Of a stretch of 64,000 nt of DNA, positions 52,660-63,584 are shown in pieces. Below the pieces are notes generated by a model. The model was not told where the DNA came from, ran no database searches, and worked only from the letters and a program-made list of their open reading frames with translations. The stretch covers positions 16,646,659 to 16,710,658 of the forward strand of contig OZ025270.1 of NCBI GenBank assembly GCA_964019165.1, written 5' to 3'. Both the position numbers and the translations under genes were made by a program. Source of the stretch: Mastigias papua (taxonomy: Eukaryota > Cnidaria > Scyphozoa > Rhizostomeae > Mastigiidae). Each line of letters begins with the position of its first letter. Positions within the stretch are counted from its first letter, which is position 1.

Positions 52660-55600
52660 TTGGCCAAAACTGCCTCAGTTTCATCACTTTTCAATCTGCA
52701 ATCAAAATCAATCAATGTCAATTTTGGTCATTTTCGGCCAAGATACCAAGGCTATAGCCTTACTGTTTGGCCAAACATGCCTCATTTTCATCACTTTTCA
52801 ATCTGCAATCAAAATCAATCAATTTCAATTTTGGTCATGTTTGGCCAAAATACCAAGCCTATAGCCTTACTCTGCGGCCAAAAATGCCTCATTGTCATCA
52901 CTTTTCAATCTGCAATCAACATCAATCAATTTCAATTGTGGTCATATTTGGCCAAAATACGAAGGCTATAGCCTTACTTTTTGGCCAAAAATGCCTCATT
53001 TTCATCACTTTTCAATCTGCAATCAAAATCACTCATTGTCAATTTTGGTCATTTTTGGCCACAATACCAAGGCTATAGCGTTACTGTTTGGCCACAAAAT
53101 GCCTCATTTTCATCACTTGTCAATCTGCAATCAAAATCAATAAATGTCAATTTTGGTCTTGTGTGGCCAAGATACCAAGGCTATAGCCGTACGTTTTGGC
53201 CAAACATGCCTCATTGTCATCACTTTTCAATCTGCAATCAAAATCAATCAATTTCAATTTTGGTCATGTTTGGCCAAAATACCAAGCCTATAGCCTTACC
53301 TTGTGGCCAAAAATGCCTCGTTTTCATCACTTTTCAATCTGCACTCATAATCAATCACATTCAATTTTGGTTAGTTGTGGCAAAAATACCAAGCCTATAG
53401 CCTTACTGTTTGGCCAAAAATGCCTCATTGTCATCACTTTTCAATCTGCAATCAAAATCAATCAATTTCAATTGTGGTCATATTTGGCCAAAATACCAAG
53501 GCTATAGCCTTACTTTTTGGCCAAAAATGCCTCATTGTCATCACTTTTCAATCTGCAATCAAAATCACTCAATTTCAATTTTGGTCATTTTTGGCCAAAA
53601 TACCAAGGCTATAGGCTTAATATTTGGCCACAAAATGCCTCATTGTCATCACTTTTCAATCTGCAATCAAAATCAATCAATGTCAATTTTGGTCATGTTT
53701 GGCCAAGATACCAAGGGTATAGCCTTACGTTTTGGCCAAACATGCCTCATTGTCATCAAGTTTCAATCTGCAATCAAAATCAATCAATTTCAATTTTGGT
53801 CATTTTTGGCCAAAATACCAAGGCTATAGCCTTACTTTGTGGCCAAAAATGCCTCATTTTCATCACTTTTCAATCTGCAATCAAAATCAATCAATTTCAA
53901 TTGTGGTTATTTTTGGCCAAAATACAAAGCCTATTGCCTTACTGTTTGGCCAAACATGCCTCATTGTCATCACTTTTCAATCTGCAATCAAAATCAATCA
54001 ATTTCAATTTTGGTCATTTTTGGCCAAAATACCAAGGCTATAGCCTTACTTTTTGGCCAAAACTGCCTCAGTTTCATCACTTTTCAATCTGCAATCAAAA
54101 TCAATCAATGTCAATTTTGGTCATTTTCGGCCAAGATACCAAGGCTATAGCCTTACTGTTTGGCCAAACATGCCTCATTTTCATCACTTTTCAATCTGCA
54201 ATCAAAATCAATCAATTTCAATTTTGGTCATGTTTGGCCAAAATACCAAGTATATAGCCTTACTCTGTGGCCAAAAATGCCTCATTGTCATCACTTTTCA
54301 ATCTGCAATCAAAATCAATCAATTTCAATTGTGGTCATATTTGGCCAAAATACGAAGGCTATAGCCTTACTTTTTGGCCAAAAATGCCTCATTTTCATCA
54401 CTTTTCAATCTGCAATCAAAATCACTCATTGTCAATTTTGGTCATTTTTGGCCACAATACCAAGGCTATAGCGTTACTGTTTGGCCACAAAATGCCTCAT
54501 TTTCATCACTTGTCAATCTGCAATCAAAATCAATAAATGTCAATTTTGGTCTTGTGTGGCCAAGATACCAAGGCTATAGCCGTACGTTTTGGCCAAACAT
54601 GCCTCATTGTCATCACTTTTCAATCTGCAATCAAAATCAATCAATTTCAATTTTGGTCATGTTTGGCCAAAATACCAAGCCTATAGCCTTACCTTGTGGC
54701 CAAAAATGCCTCGTTTTCATCACTTTTCAATCTGCACTCATAATCAATCACATTCAATTTTGGTTAGTTGTGGCAAAAATACCAAGCCTATAGCCTTACT
54801 GTTTGGCCAAAAATGCCTCATTGTCATCACTTTTCAATCTGCAATCAAAATCAATCAATTTCAATTGTGGTCATATTTGGCCAAAATACCAAGGCTATAG
54901 CCTTACTTTTTGGCCAAAAATGCCTCATTGTCATCACTTTTCAATCTGCAATCAAAATCACTCAATTTCAATTTTGGTCATTTTTGGCCAAAATACCAAG
55001 GCTATAGGCTTAATATTTGGCCACAAAATGCCTCATTGTCATCACTTTTCAATCTGCAATCAAAATCAATCAATGTCAATTTTGGTCATGTTTGGCCAAG
55101 ATACCAAGGGTATAGCCTTACGTTTTGGCCAAACATGCCTCATTGTCATCAAGTTTCAATCTGCAATCAAAATCAATCAATTTCAATTTTGGTCATTTTT
55201 GGCCAAAATACCAAGGCTATAGCCTTACTTTGTGGCCAAAAATGCCTCATTTTCATCACTTTTCAATCTGCAATCAAAATCAATCAATTTCAATTGTGGT
55301 TATTTTTGGCCAAAATACAAAGCCTATTGCCTTACTGTTTGGCCAAACATGCCTCATTGTCATCACTTTTCAATCTGCAATCAAAATCAATCAATTTCAA
55401 TTTTGGTCAGTTTTGGCCAAAATACCAAGGCTATAGCCTTACTTTTTGGCCAAAACTGCCTCAGTTTCATCACTTTTCAATCTGCAATCAAAATCAATCA
55501 ATGTCAATTTTGGTCATTTTCGGCCAAGATACCAAGGCTATAGCCTTACTGTTTGGCCAAACATGCCTCATTTTCATCACTTTTCAATCTGCAATCAAAA

Positions 55601-56838
55601 TCAATCAATTTCAATTTTGGTCATGTTTGGCCAAAATACCAAGTATATAGCCTTACTCTGTGGCCAAAAATGCCTCATTGTCATCACTTTTCAATCTGCA
55701 ATCAAAATCAATCAATTTCAATTGTGGTCATATTTGGCCAAAATACGAAGGCTATAGCCTTACTTTTTGGCCAAAAATGCCTCATTTTCATCACTTTTCA
55801 ATCTGCAATCAAAATCACTCATTGTCAATTTTGGTCATTTTTGGCCACAATACCAAGGCTATAGCGTTACTGTTTGGCCACAAAATGCCTCATTTTCATC
55901 ACTTGTCAATCTGCAATCAAAATCAATAAATGTCAATTTTGGTCTTGTGTGGCCAAGATACCAAGGCTATAGCCGTACGTTTTGGCCAAACATGCCTCAT
56001 TGTCATCACTTTTCAATCTGCAATCAAAATCAATCAATTTCAATTTTGGTCATGTTTGGCCAAAATACCAAGCCTATAGCCTTACCTTGTGGCCAAAAAT
56101 GCCTCGTTTTCATCACTTTTCAATCTGCACTCATAATCAATCACATTCAATTTTGGTTAGTTGTGGCAAAAATACCAAGCCTATAGCCTTACTGTTTGGC
56201 CAAAAATGCCTCATTGTCATCACTTTTCAATCTGCAATCAAAATCAATCAATTTCAATTGTGGTCATATTTGGCCAAAATACCAAGGCTATAGCCTTACT
56301 TTTTGGCCAAAAATGCCTCATTGTCATCACTTTTCAATCTGCAATCAAAATCACTCAATTTCAATTTTGGTCATTTTTGGCCAAAATACCAAGGCTATAG
56401 GCTTAATATTTGGCCACAAAATGCCTCATTGTCATCACTTTTCAATCTGCAATCAAAATCAATCAATGTCAATTTTGGTCATGTTTGGCCAAGATACCAA
56501 GGGTATAGCCTTACGTTTTGGCCAAACATGCCTCATTGTCATCAAGTTTCAATCTGCAATCAAAATCAATCAATTTCAATTTTGGTCATTTTTGGCCAAA
56601 ATACCAAGGCTATAGCCTTACTTTGTGGCCAAAAATGCCTCATTTTCATCACTTTTCAATCTGCAATCAAAATCAATCAATTTCAATTGTGGTTATTTTT
56701 GGCCAAAATACAAAGCCTATTGCCTTACTGTTTGGCCAAACATGCCTCATTGTCATCACTTTTCAATCTGCAATCAAAATCAATCAATTTCAATTTTGGT
56801 CAGTTTTGGCCAAAATACCAAGGCTATAGCCTTACTTT
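52660..56838 (+). repeat. 13-monomer higher-order repeat (1,393 bp), three consecutive copies
   Basis: Copies start at about 52,660, 54,053 and 55,446. The period is 13 x 107 plus 2, because two monomers per copy are 108 bp (GGCCACAAAATG form). Shared rarities include TCTTGTGTGGCCAAG (about 53,157, 54,550, 55,943), TCTGCACTCATAATC, TAGGCTTAATATTTGG and CATCAAGTTTC. Copies 2 and 3 also share AAGTATATAGCC (about 54,249 and 55,642), where copy 1 has AAGCCTATAGCC. Partial copies flank the block: 51,803 matches 52,660 at 857 bp, and 57,160-58,221 matches 55,982-57,043. Confidence 0.9.
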
Positions 56839-59800
56839 TTGGCCAAAATTGCCTCATTTTCATCACTTTTCAATCTGCAATCAAAATCAATCAATTTCAA
56901 TATTGGTCATTTTTGGCCAAAATACCAAGGCTATAGCCTTACTTTTTGGCCAAAACTGCCTCAGTTTCATCACTTTTCAATCTGCAATCAAAATCAATCA
57001 ATGTCAATTTTGGTCATTGTCGGCCAAGATACCAAGGCTATAGCCTTACTTTTTGGCCAAACATGCCTCATTTTCATCACTTTTCAATCTGCAATCAAAA
57101 TCAATCAATGTCAATTTTGGTCATTTTCGGCCAAGATACCAAGGCTATAGCCTTACGTTTTGGCCAAACATGCCTCATTGTCATCACTTTTCAATCTGCA
57201 ATCAAAATCAATCAATTTCAATTTTGGTCATTTTTGGCCAAAATACCAAGGCTATAGCCTTACTTTATGGCCAAAAATGCCTCGTTTTCATCACTTTTCA
57301 ATCTGCACTCATAATCAATCAAATTCAATTTTGGTTAGTTGTGGCAAAAATACCAAGCCTATAGCCTTACTTTTTGGCCAAAAATGCCTTATTGTCATCA
57401 CTTTTCAATCTGCAATCAAAATCAATCAATTTCAATTGTGGTCATATTTGGCCAAAATACCAAGGCTATAGCCTTACTTTTTGGCCAAAAATGCCTCATT
57501 GTCATCACTTTTCAATCTGCAATCAACATCACTCAATTTCAATTTTGGTCATTTTTGGCCAAAATACCAAGGCTATAGGCTTAATATTGGGCCACAAAAT
57601 GCCTCATTGTCATCACTTTTCAATCTGCAATCAAAATCAATCAATTTCAATTTTGGTCATGTTTGGCCAAGATACCAAGGGTATAGCCTTACGTTTTGGC
57701 CAAACATGCCTCATTGTCATCAAGTTTCAATCTGCAATCAAAATCAATCAATTTCAATTTTGGTCATTTTTGGCCAAAATACCAAGGCTATAGCCTTACT
57801 TTGTGGCCAAAAATGCCTCATTGTCATCACTTTTCAATCTGCAATCAAAATCAATCAATTTCAATTGTGGTTATTTTTGGCCAAAATACAAAGCCTATTG
57901 CCTTACTGTTTGGCCAAACATGCCTCATTGTCATCACTTTTCAATCTGCAATCAAAATCAATCAAGTTCAATTTTGGTCAGTTTTGGCCAAAATACCAAG
58001 GCTATAGCCTTACTTTTTGGCCAAAAATGCCTCATTTTCATCACTTTTCAATCTGCAATCAAAATCAATCAATTTCAATGTTGGTCATTGTTGGCCAAAA
58101 TACCAAGGCTATAGCCTTACTTTTTGGCCAAAACTGCCTCAGTTTCATCACTTATCAATCTGCAATCAAAATCAATCAATGGCAATTTTGGTCATTTTCG
58201 GCCAAGATACCAAGGCTATAGGCTTAATGTTTGGCCACAAAATGCCTCATTTTCATCACTTTTCAATCTGCAATCAAAATCAATCAATTTCAATTTTGGT
58301 CATGTTTGGCCAAAATACCAAGCCTATAGCCTTACTCTGTGGCCAAAAATGCCTCATTGTCATCACTTTTCAATCTGCAATCAAAATCAATCAATTTCAA
58401 TTGTGGTCATATTTGGCCAAAATACCAAGGCTATAGCCTTACTTTTTGGCCAAAAATGCCTCATGTTCATCACTTTTCAATCTGCAATCAAAATAACTCA
58501 ATGTCAATTTTGGTCATTTTTGGCCAAAATACCAAGGCTATAGCGTTACTTTTTGGCCACAAAATGCCTCATTTTCATCACTTTTCAATCTGGAATCAAA
58601 ATCAATCAATTTCAATGTTGGTCATTTTTGGCCAAAATACCAAGGCTATAGCCTTACTTTTTGGCCAAAAATGCCTCAGTTTCATCACTTTTCAATCTGC
58701 AATCAAAATCAATCAATGTCAATTTTGGTCATTTTCGGCCAAGATACCAAGGCTATAGCCTTACTTTGTGGCCAAACATGCCTCATTTTCATCACTTTTC
58801 AATCTGCAATCAAAATCAATCAATTTCAAGTTTGGTCATGTTTGGCCAAAATACCAAGCCTATAGCCTTACTCTGTGGCCAAAAATGCCTCATTGTCATC
58901 ACTTTTCAATCTGCAATCAAAATCAATCAATTTCAATTGTGGTCATATTTGGCCAAAATACCAAGGCTATAGCCTTACTTTTTGGCCAAAAATGCCTCAT
59001 TTTCATCACTTTTCAATCTGCAATCAAAATCAATCAATTTCAATCTTGGTCAGTTTTGGCCAAAATACCAAGGCTATAGCCTTACTTTTTGGCCAAAAAT
59101 ACCTCATTGTCATCACTCTTCAATCTGCAATCAAAATCAATCAATTTCAATTTTGGTCATTTTTGGCCAAAATACCAAGGCTATAGCCTTACTTTGTGGC
59201 CAAAAATGCCTCATTGTCATCACTTTTCAATCTGCAATCAAAATCAATCAATTTCAATTTTGGTCATTTTTGGCCAAAATACCAAGGCTATAGCCTTACT
59301 TTTTGGCCAAAAATGCCTCGTTGTCATCACTTTTCAATCTGCAATCAAAATCAATCAATTTCAATTTTGGTCATTTGTGGCCAAAATACCAAGGCTATAG
59401 CTTTACTGTTTGGCCAAAAATGCCTCATTTTGATCACTTGTCAATCTGCAATCAAAATCAATCAATTTCAATTTTGGTCATTTTTGGCCAAAATACCAAG
59501 GCTATAGCTGTACTTTTTGGCCAAACATCCCTCATTTTCATCACTTTTCAATCTGCAATCAAAATCAATCAATTTCAATGTTGGTCATTTTTGGCCAAAA
59601 TACCAAGGTTATAGCCTTACTTTTCGGCCAAAAATGCCTCATGTTCATCACTTTTCAATCTGCAATCAAAATCAATCAATTTCAATTGTGGTCATTTTTG
59701 GCCAAAATACCAAGGCTATAGCCTTACTTTTTGGCCAAACATGCCTCATTTTCATCACTTTTCAATCTGCAATCAAAATCAATCAAGTTCAATTTTGGTC

Positions 59801-60029
59801 AGTTTTGGCCATAATACCAAGGCTATAGCCTTACTGTTTGGCCAAAAATGCCTCATTTTCATCATTTTTCAATCTGCAATCAAAATCAATCAATTTCAAG
59901 TTTGGTCATGTTTGGCCAAACTACCAAGCCTATAGCCTTACTTTTTGGCCAAAAATGCCTCAATGTCACCAGTTGTCAATCTGCAATCAAAATCAATCAA
60001 TTTCAATTTTGGTCATTTTTGGCCAAGAT

Positions 60030-60050
60030 ACCAAGGGTATAACCCTTGGT
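60030..60050. repeat. Hairpin at the array orientation switch
   Basis: ACCAAGGGT, loop ATA, then ACCCTTGGT: perfect 9-bp arms around the dyad core of the last forward monomer. In ordinary monomers the core is preceded by TACC and followed by AC. Here it is preceded by TACC and followed by GGTT, so the normal left flank is present on both sides. This is what a head-to-head junction centred on the core would look like. Confidence 0.9.
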
Positions 60051-60340
60051 TGTTGATGACAAATGACCAGAATTGGAAGTGAGTGGTTGTGAGTGAATAT
60101 TGAAAAGTGGTGAAAATGAGCCAATCTTGGCCAAAAAGTAAGGCTATAACCTGTGGGTTGTGACGACAAATGACCAGAATTGAAATTAGTTGAGTGTTAG
60201 TGGAGATTAGAAAGTGATGAAAATGAGGGAATGGTGCCAGAAAAGTAAGGCTATAACCTTTTGTGTCTGATGAAAGATGACCAGAATTGAAATTGATTGA
60301 TTTTGATTGGAGATTAATAAGTGGTGGAAACGGGGTGACT
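60033..60340 (-). repeat. Three diverged satellite monomers in inverted orientation
   Basis: Read on the opposite strand, this stretch aligns with the 107-bp unit. The word GACCAGAATTG (60,065, 60,172, 60,279) is the reverse complement of the unit's CAATTTTGGTC with one change. GTGGTGAAAATGAG at 60,107 and GTGATGAAAATGAG at 60,214 are the reverse of CTCATTTTCATCAC. AAGGCTATAACCT cores at 60,140 and 60,247 mark monomer starts, so the first two units (60,033-60,139 and 60,140-60,246) are each exactly 107 bp. The third decays near 60,340. They are much more diverged than any monomer to the left, and the second GGCC palindrome has been lost (GATGACAAATGACC). Confidence 0.92.
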
Positions 60341-61390
60341 TCGTCAATAATTAAGTACAAATTATCAACTGCTAGAAATATGAGGTGAAGCTTAAGATAT
60401 TGCGAATGAAATGTAGTGGGAGAAAACAGCCTTGCTGGAGGTCGTGAATAATACAAGGTTGGTTTGTATACAAAAATGGGTAATAAGAAATCCGTACTCG
60501 AGTACTCAAAAAGTGAAGAAAATGCAGTACTGGATTTATGAGACCCAAGAAAGTCGACAAACCACGTACTTTTAAAATTGAGAGGTCACATAAGACAGTA
60601 GTTGCCATCACGTAATGTGTATAGATGTCTTGTGTTAATGTTTGCAGTCGAGTGCACTGTTTGTGTACAGCCTGTCTGTGTGACAAAATATAGCATGTGC
60701 AAAGTGTTCTTGCTAAGATAGTCGTAGGAAAGTGTCAGTACTTGTGTATCTTGAAAAAGCTAAGAAAATTTCAGTATGGGGCGAAATCTGTCTTATAAAA
60801 AACGTGTACTTTAGAGAAGTCAACAGTAATGTTAAAATTCTCGGTTTTAGTGAATTTCGCCATTAACCATTGATTCCTATTAGACAAATTTCACTTTGCA
60901 ATATAGACGAAAGAAATAATGAATTAATCCACTATATATTTCTCTTGTACGTTCATTGGAAAAGTTTATCTAGACTACTAAACCAGATCACCGTGACATT
61001 TAAATACCTGATAATTATCAATGGTGTATAAATCAACAAATAAACAAAAAACCTAAAAATCCTTATCTAAAATTTACTTGAAATGGAAAAAATCATACAA
61101 AATACAAGTCATTTGAAAATTTCACACTACATAAAAATGAGAACGAGGCCTAAAGTGTGATTCAATTGCATCCAGCCGGAAATATGATCTACCTAAGGGC
61201 ACAGAATATCAAATTGTTACTGGCTACGGCAAAAAATAGAGGAAGATAAAGACAGAAATTTCTTTGATGGATATGTAAGTATTCAGACAGAAGATGCGTG
61301 GAAATTATTCGACCGATAGAAAACAAATTACTGTATATTGCTGTGACAGCCAATATCAAGATCTGACAAGGCAATGTACGACAACGATGA
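60341..61390. other. AT-rich flank, no recognised gene
   Basis: Single-copy-looking sequence with stops in all frames. Visible details are a perfect 12-bp palindrome GTACTCGAGTAC at 60,494-60,505 and several A-rich stretches around 60,900-61,130. Satellite similarity ends near 60,340. A reverse-strand frame at 60,013-60,456 owes its coding appearance to the inverted monomers. I see no tRNA, coding domain or mobile-element terminus. Confidence 0.6.
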
Positions 61391-61633
61391 AAGGGATCTG
61401 TGCTAACATATAGAGGTATAGCGATGAGTAATCTTTGCAATGGTGGATGGAAAACGCGCAACGACATATCTGAATATATGTACAGTTATCAGCAAAAAAA
61501 GAACACTGATTTAGAAGCTTCAGTATTCCCTAATGGTTTTTTGACTTGCCTACCTTTTAAAAACAGTGATGTCATTGATTTGCTTGTCAAAATGAAGAAA
61601 AATTGGTTCAAAGCCTCTCTTCGCGAGCTATAA
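61391..61633 (+). other. Unassigned open frame of 80 codons
   Basis: The frame is open from after a TGA at 61,388 to the TAA ending at 61,633. The first possible start is a GTG at 61,400 and the first ATG is at 61,424. The product would be lysine- and asparagine-rich, with no signal peptide, membrane segment or motif I recognise. A stop-free run of this length is about what chance allows in 4 kb of AT-rich DNA read in six frames. It could also be a fragment of an exon, but no convincing splice context was found. Confidence 0.12.
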
Positions 61634-61661
61634 CTCATTTGGAAAATAACTATAACGAGTT

Positions 61662-61676
61662 AGGTCAATTTGACCT
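61662..61676. promoter_or_regulatory. Perfect AGGTCA-n3-TGACCT palindrome
   Basis: AGGTCAATTTGACCT has 7-bp arms around a single T. The arrangement equals the consensus inverted repeat with 3-nt spacing bound by steroid-type nuclear receptors. No promoter or gene is recognisable nearby, so a regulatory role is only a possibility. The site is embedded in a wider inverted structure (AACGAG at 61,654, CTCGTT at 61,675). Confidence 0.25.
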
Positions 61677-61711
61677 CGTTTTGACTATATAATGTAGATT
61701 GAAAACGAGGT
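61673..61711. repeat. 10-bp inverted repeat
   Basis: ACCTCGTTTT at 61,673-61,682 is the exact reverse complement of AAAACGAGGT at 61,702-61,711, with a 19-nt spacer. It overlaps the right half of the AGGTCA palindrome. It could be a small hairpin or the decayed end of a short inverted-repeat element. No matching target-site duplication was identified. Confidence 0.4.
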
Positions 61712-61928
61712 AAAATGGCCTAGAACGGTACTATGTAGTTATACAGTAATGAAACTTCTATTGAAATTTGCCTGATTGCCAGTGAAGAGCAGTCTCATGC
61801 ACGATTGCGTGGTAGAGAAGAGTTCCAAATTCCTCTTCATGACGCGGTCTAAATGCTGCACAGCTAGCAAAACAGAAAGCCAAGTTCATCGGATACGAAA
61901 GAAGCATGATATAAAACGTTAAATCTGA

Positions 61929-62321
61929 AAGTCATTGGAGCATATCTTAGCTATAATGCCGTCCGAAAAATGTGACTTTGATATGGGACAAAATCTCCAG
62001 TATTGTCAAATGAAATCTGATGTTCTGGGTCAAAACGCGAATCTCTTTACGACACGTGTAATTACTCGAAACGAGGCTCACACAGGAGAGAGGTATTATT
62101 GTATCTACAGAATGGACTGTACGAGACGTTAGAGTCGATTCTACATTGATCTAAACGAAAGACGCTACGCATGTTACAGATTGCAAACTACAATCACAAA
62201 AGACACTGGTTCTAATAACAATCGACTTGAACAAGTGTCGATAAATCTAAGGACATTAAGTACAACTATAGCTTTGCCATATTCACTGCGTTTGAAATAC
62301 GATCACATACATTTAGGATAG
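61929..62321 (+). pseudogene. 131-codon frame broken by one TAG; possible gene or exon remnant
   Basis: The frame is open from after a TGA at 61,926 to the TAG at 62,319, except for an in-frame TAG at 62,130-62,132. The first part begins around an ATG at 61,956. It contains C-D-F-D followed eight residues later by another C, and later A-H-T-G-E-R-Y-Y, an order faintly like the start of extracellular MAM domains (CDFE...C...DHT.G.YY). The tryptophans expected in that family are missing. The second part (62,133-62,318) has no recognisable motif. This may be chance in AT-rich DNA, a decayed exon, or an exon plus intron. No splice sites could be assigned. Confidence 0.15.
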
Positions 62322-63480
62322 CGAAATCTATCCGATTTCATCCAAACTTAGCAATATATCCATTTTACAACGTTTCAAACACAAAACAATGATGGTACTG
62401 AAAAGGCGAGCTTCTCTTAAAAAAAAAGAGCGCGTGGACTGAATGAATATCTTGTGCGAATCAAAATGAACAGCTGACGAGAACAGAACGCTAAAGATGA
62501 CTGATAACAAACTATGGAAGAAGAGTATCGTTGTATTTTTTGTTAAGTTATTAGCTAAGCTAAATCATTTCATAGAATTGTGTCATTCACTCCATGCAGT
62601 GTCACTCACTTTCTAATGAGCTTAAACAAACATCTCCATCTTAATTCAAATCGATCCAAATTTACTCAACAAATCTGAATTCAGTTAAAATTCTCAAGCT
62701 GCAGTTGATAAAACTTTTCTCAAGAACTGTAAACAATTGCATAGATTTTCTAGTACAAAGAATACTTCATATAAATCCTTCTAACATTCCCTAACCACAA
62801 TATTCACGAAGTCCAAAATCTGCCCGCATCTCGTGTCGTCTTGCATTGCATTTAATTAAACGAAATATTGTCCACTTAGAAGGTTTGCAATTGATCATCC
62901 TTAGCATTATTTCAAGTCAGAACTAGCCTGCAAAATACCTAATTAATTTTCTGCCAATAATAAATAACTATCTACACCACAAACAACGCTTGCCGTCATC
63001 GTATCAACAAAAACTACAAAATATTCCACTAAAATAGAAATCCGCTTACAACATGCTTAGAAATGCTACACTGCTGTGTATAACCTACCTAAAAACACAT
63101 CACATCTGAGGGGCCCATTTTGTCACGTGTATTGTTCTAAATGCCGGTGACGTGAACTGAGGATGGCTAGTTGTACTCTTTCTGGGCCTACGCGCCACTC
63201 TGATCGGATGCTAGAAGGAAAACCACACTACTATTATCAAGAGATCATTCACTCCAAAAAGTCCTGAAAATCGAACTTTCTGGCAGCTTATATAGTTAAT
63301 GGCGCAGAGTGCTCTGTTTACCTACGGGGGGGGAGGACGCAAAGAAATAACTTATCGCAAGAGCCCTAGCAAAATTGGTAATTTAGTAACCGAAATCCAA
63401 CTAGTAACATAAACCTTCAGACCTTATGGCTGAGAATCATGAAAAAATACATTGCTATTTGATATAATGGATATATTTGA
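62322..63480. other. AT-rich flank, no recognised gene
   Basis: No coding frame of note. A less AT-rich stretch at about 63,110-63,340 contains an E-box CACGTG (63,124-63,129), a CRE-like TGACGTGA (63,148-63,155), a TATATAG (63,289-63,295) and a run of eight G (63,326-63,333). These could be pieces of a promoter, but no transcript start or downstream exon is visible, so I do not call one. The remainder is AT-rich without internal repeats that I can see. Confidence 0.5.
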
Positions 63481-63584
63481 TATGCTTGTTTTCATATGAA
63501 AATACCCTTCAGCTACTTATATTCATAATAAAAAACAAAAAAATGTTGATTTTCCAGGGTATCGTGTTAGCACTGGTTATCAGC

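Larger units (their letters stand above)
1..60032 (+). repeat. 107-bp satellite DNA array, about 560 head-to-tail monomers
   Basis: The same 107-bp unit recurs without interruption from the first base to about 60,032 and runs off the left edge. Reading the unit from ACTTTTTGGCC, its landmarks are a GGCC palindrome at unit positions 3-16, phased T-tracts at 24-27 and 34-37, a TCAA-rich stretch at about 45-67, a second GGCC palindrome at 77-89, and the palindrome AAGGCTATAGCCTT at 94-107. By hand count the consensus has 33 A, 39 T, 24 C and 11 G, with no CpG. Most monomers differ from consensus at a few positions. Indels are rare outside 31-34 kb; 108-bp monomers mostly carry GGCCACAAAATG. Arrays like this are typical of centromeric or pericentromeric heterochromatin, but location and function cannot be read from the sequence. 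The + strand frames are artefacts of base composition and are not annotated as genes. Confidence 0.98.

Noticed and set aside
1..60032. CRISPR array or other repeat-spacer structure
   Set aside because: There are no unique spacers. The whole 107-bp period is repeated with small variations, and no associated genes are present.
1..60032. CENP-B box in the satellite monomer
   Set aside because: The consensus has no CpG, so it cannot contain the two CG-bearing parts of the CENP-B box. Variant CGs do not create it.
60013..60456. 147-codon reverse-strand frame as a gene
   Set aside because: Most of it is the translation of the three inverted satellite monomers; the rest is flank with no motif.
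61189..61467. 92-codon reverse-strand frame with hydrophobic stretches, considered as a small membrane protein
   Set aside because: Length is within chance for AT-rich DNA. There is no recognisable family, no signal-peptide-like start, and it overlaps another unassigned frame on the opposite strand.
62070..62120. Zinc-finger linker (AHTGERYYC)
   Set aside because: The HTGE[KR] word occurs once, without the C-x2-4-C...H-x3-5-H spacing of a C2H2 finger on either side.
63110..63340. Promoter with E-box, CRE-like site and TATATAG
   Set aside because: The motifs are short and expected at this density. No transcript start, exon or ORF follows on either strand.
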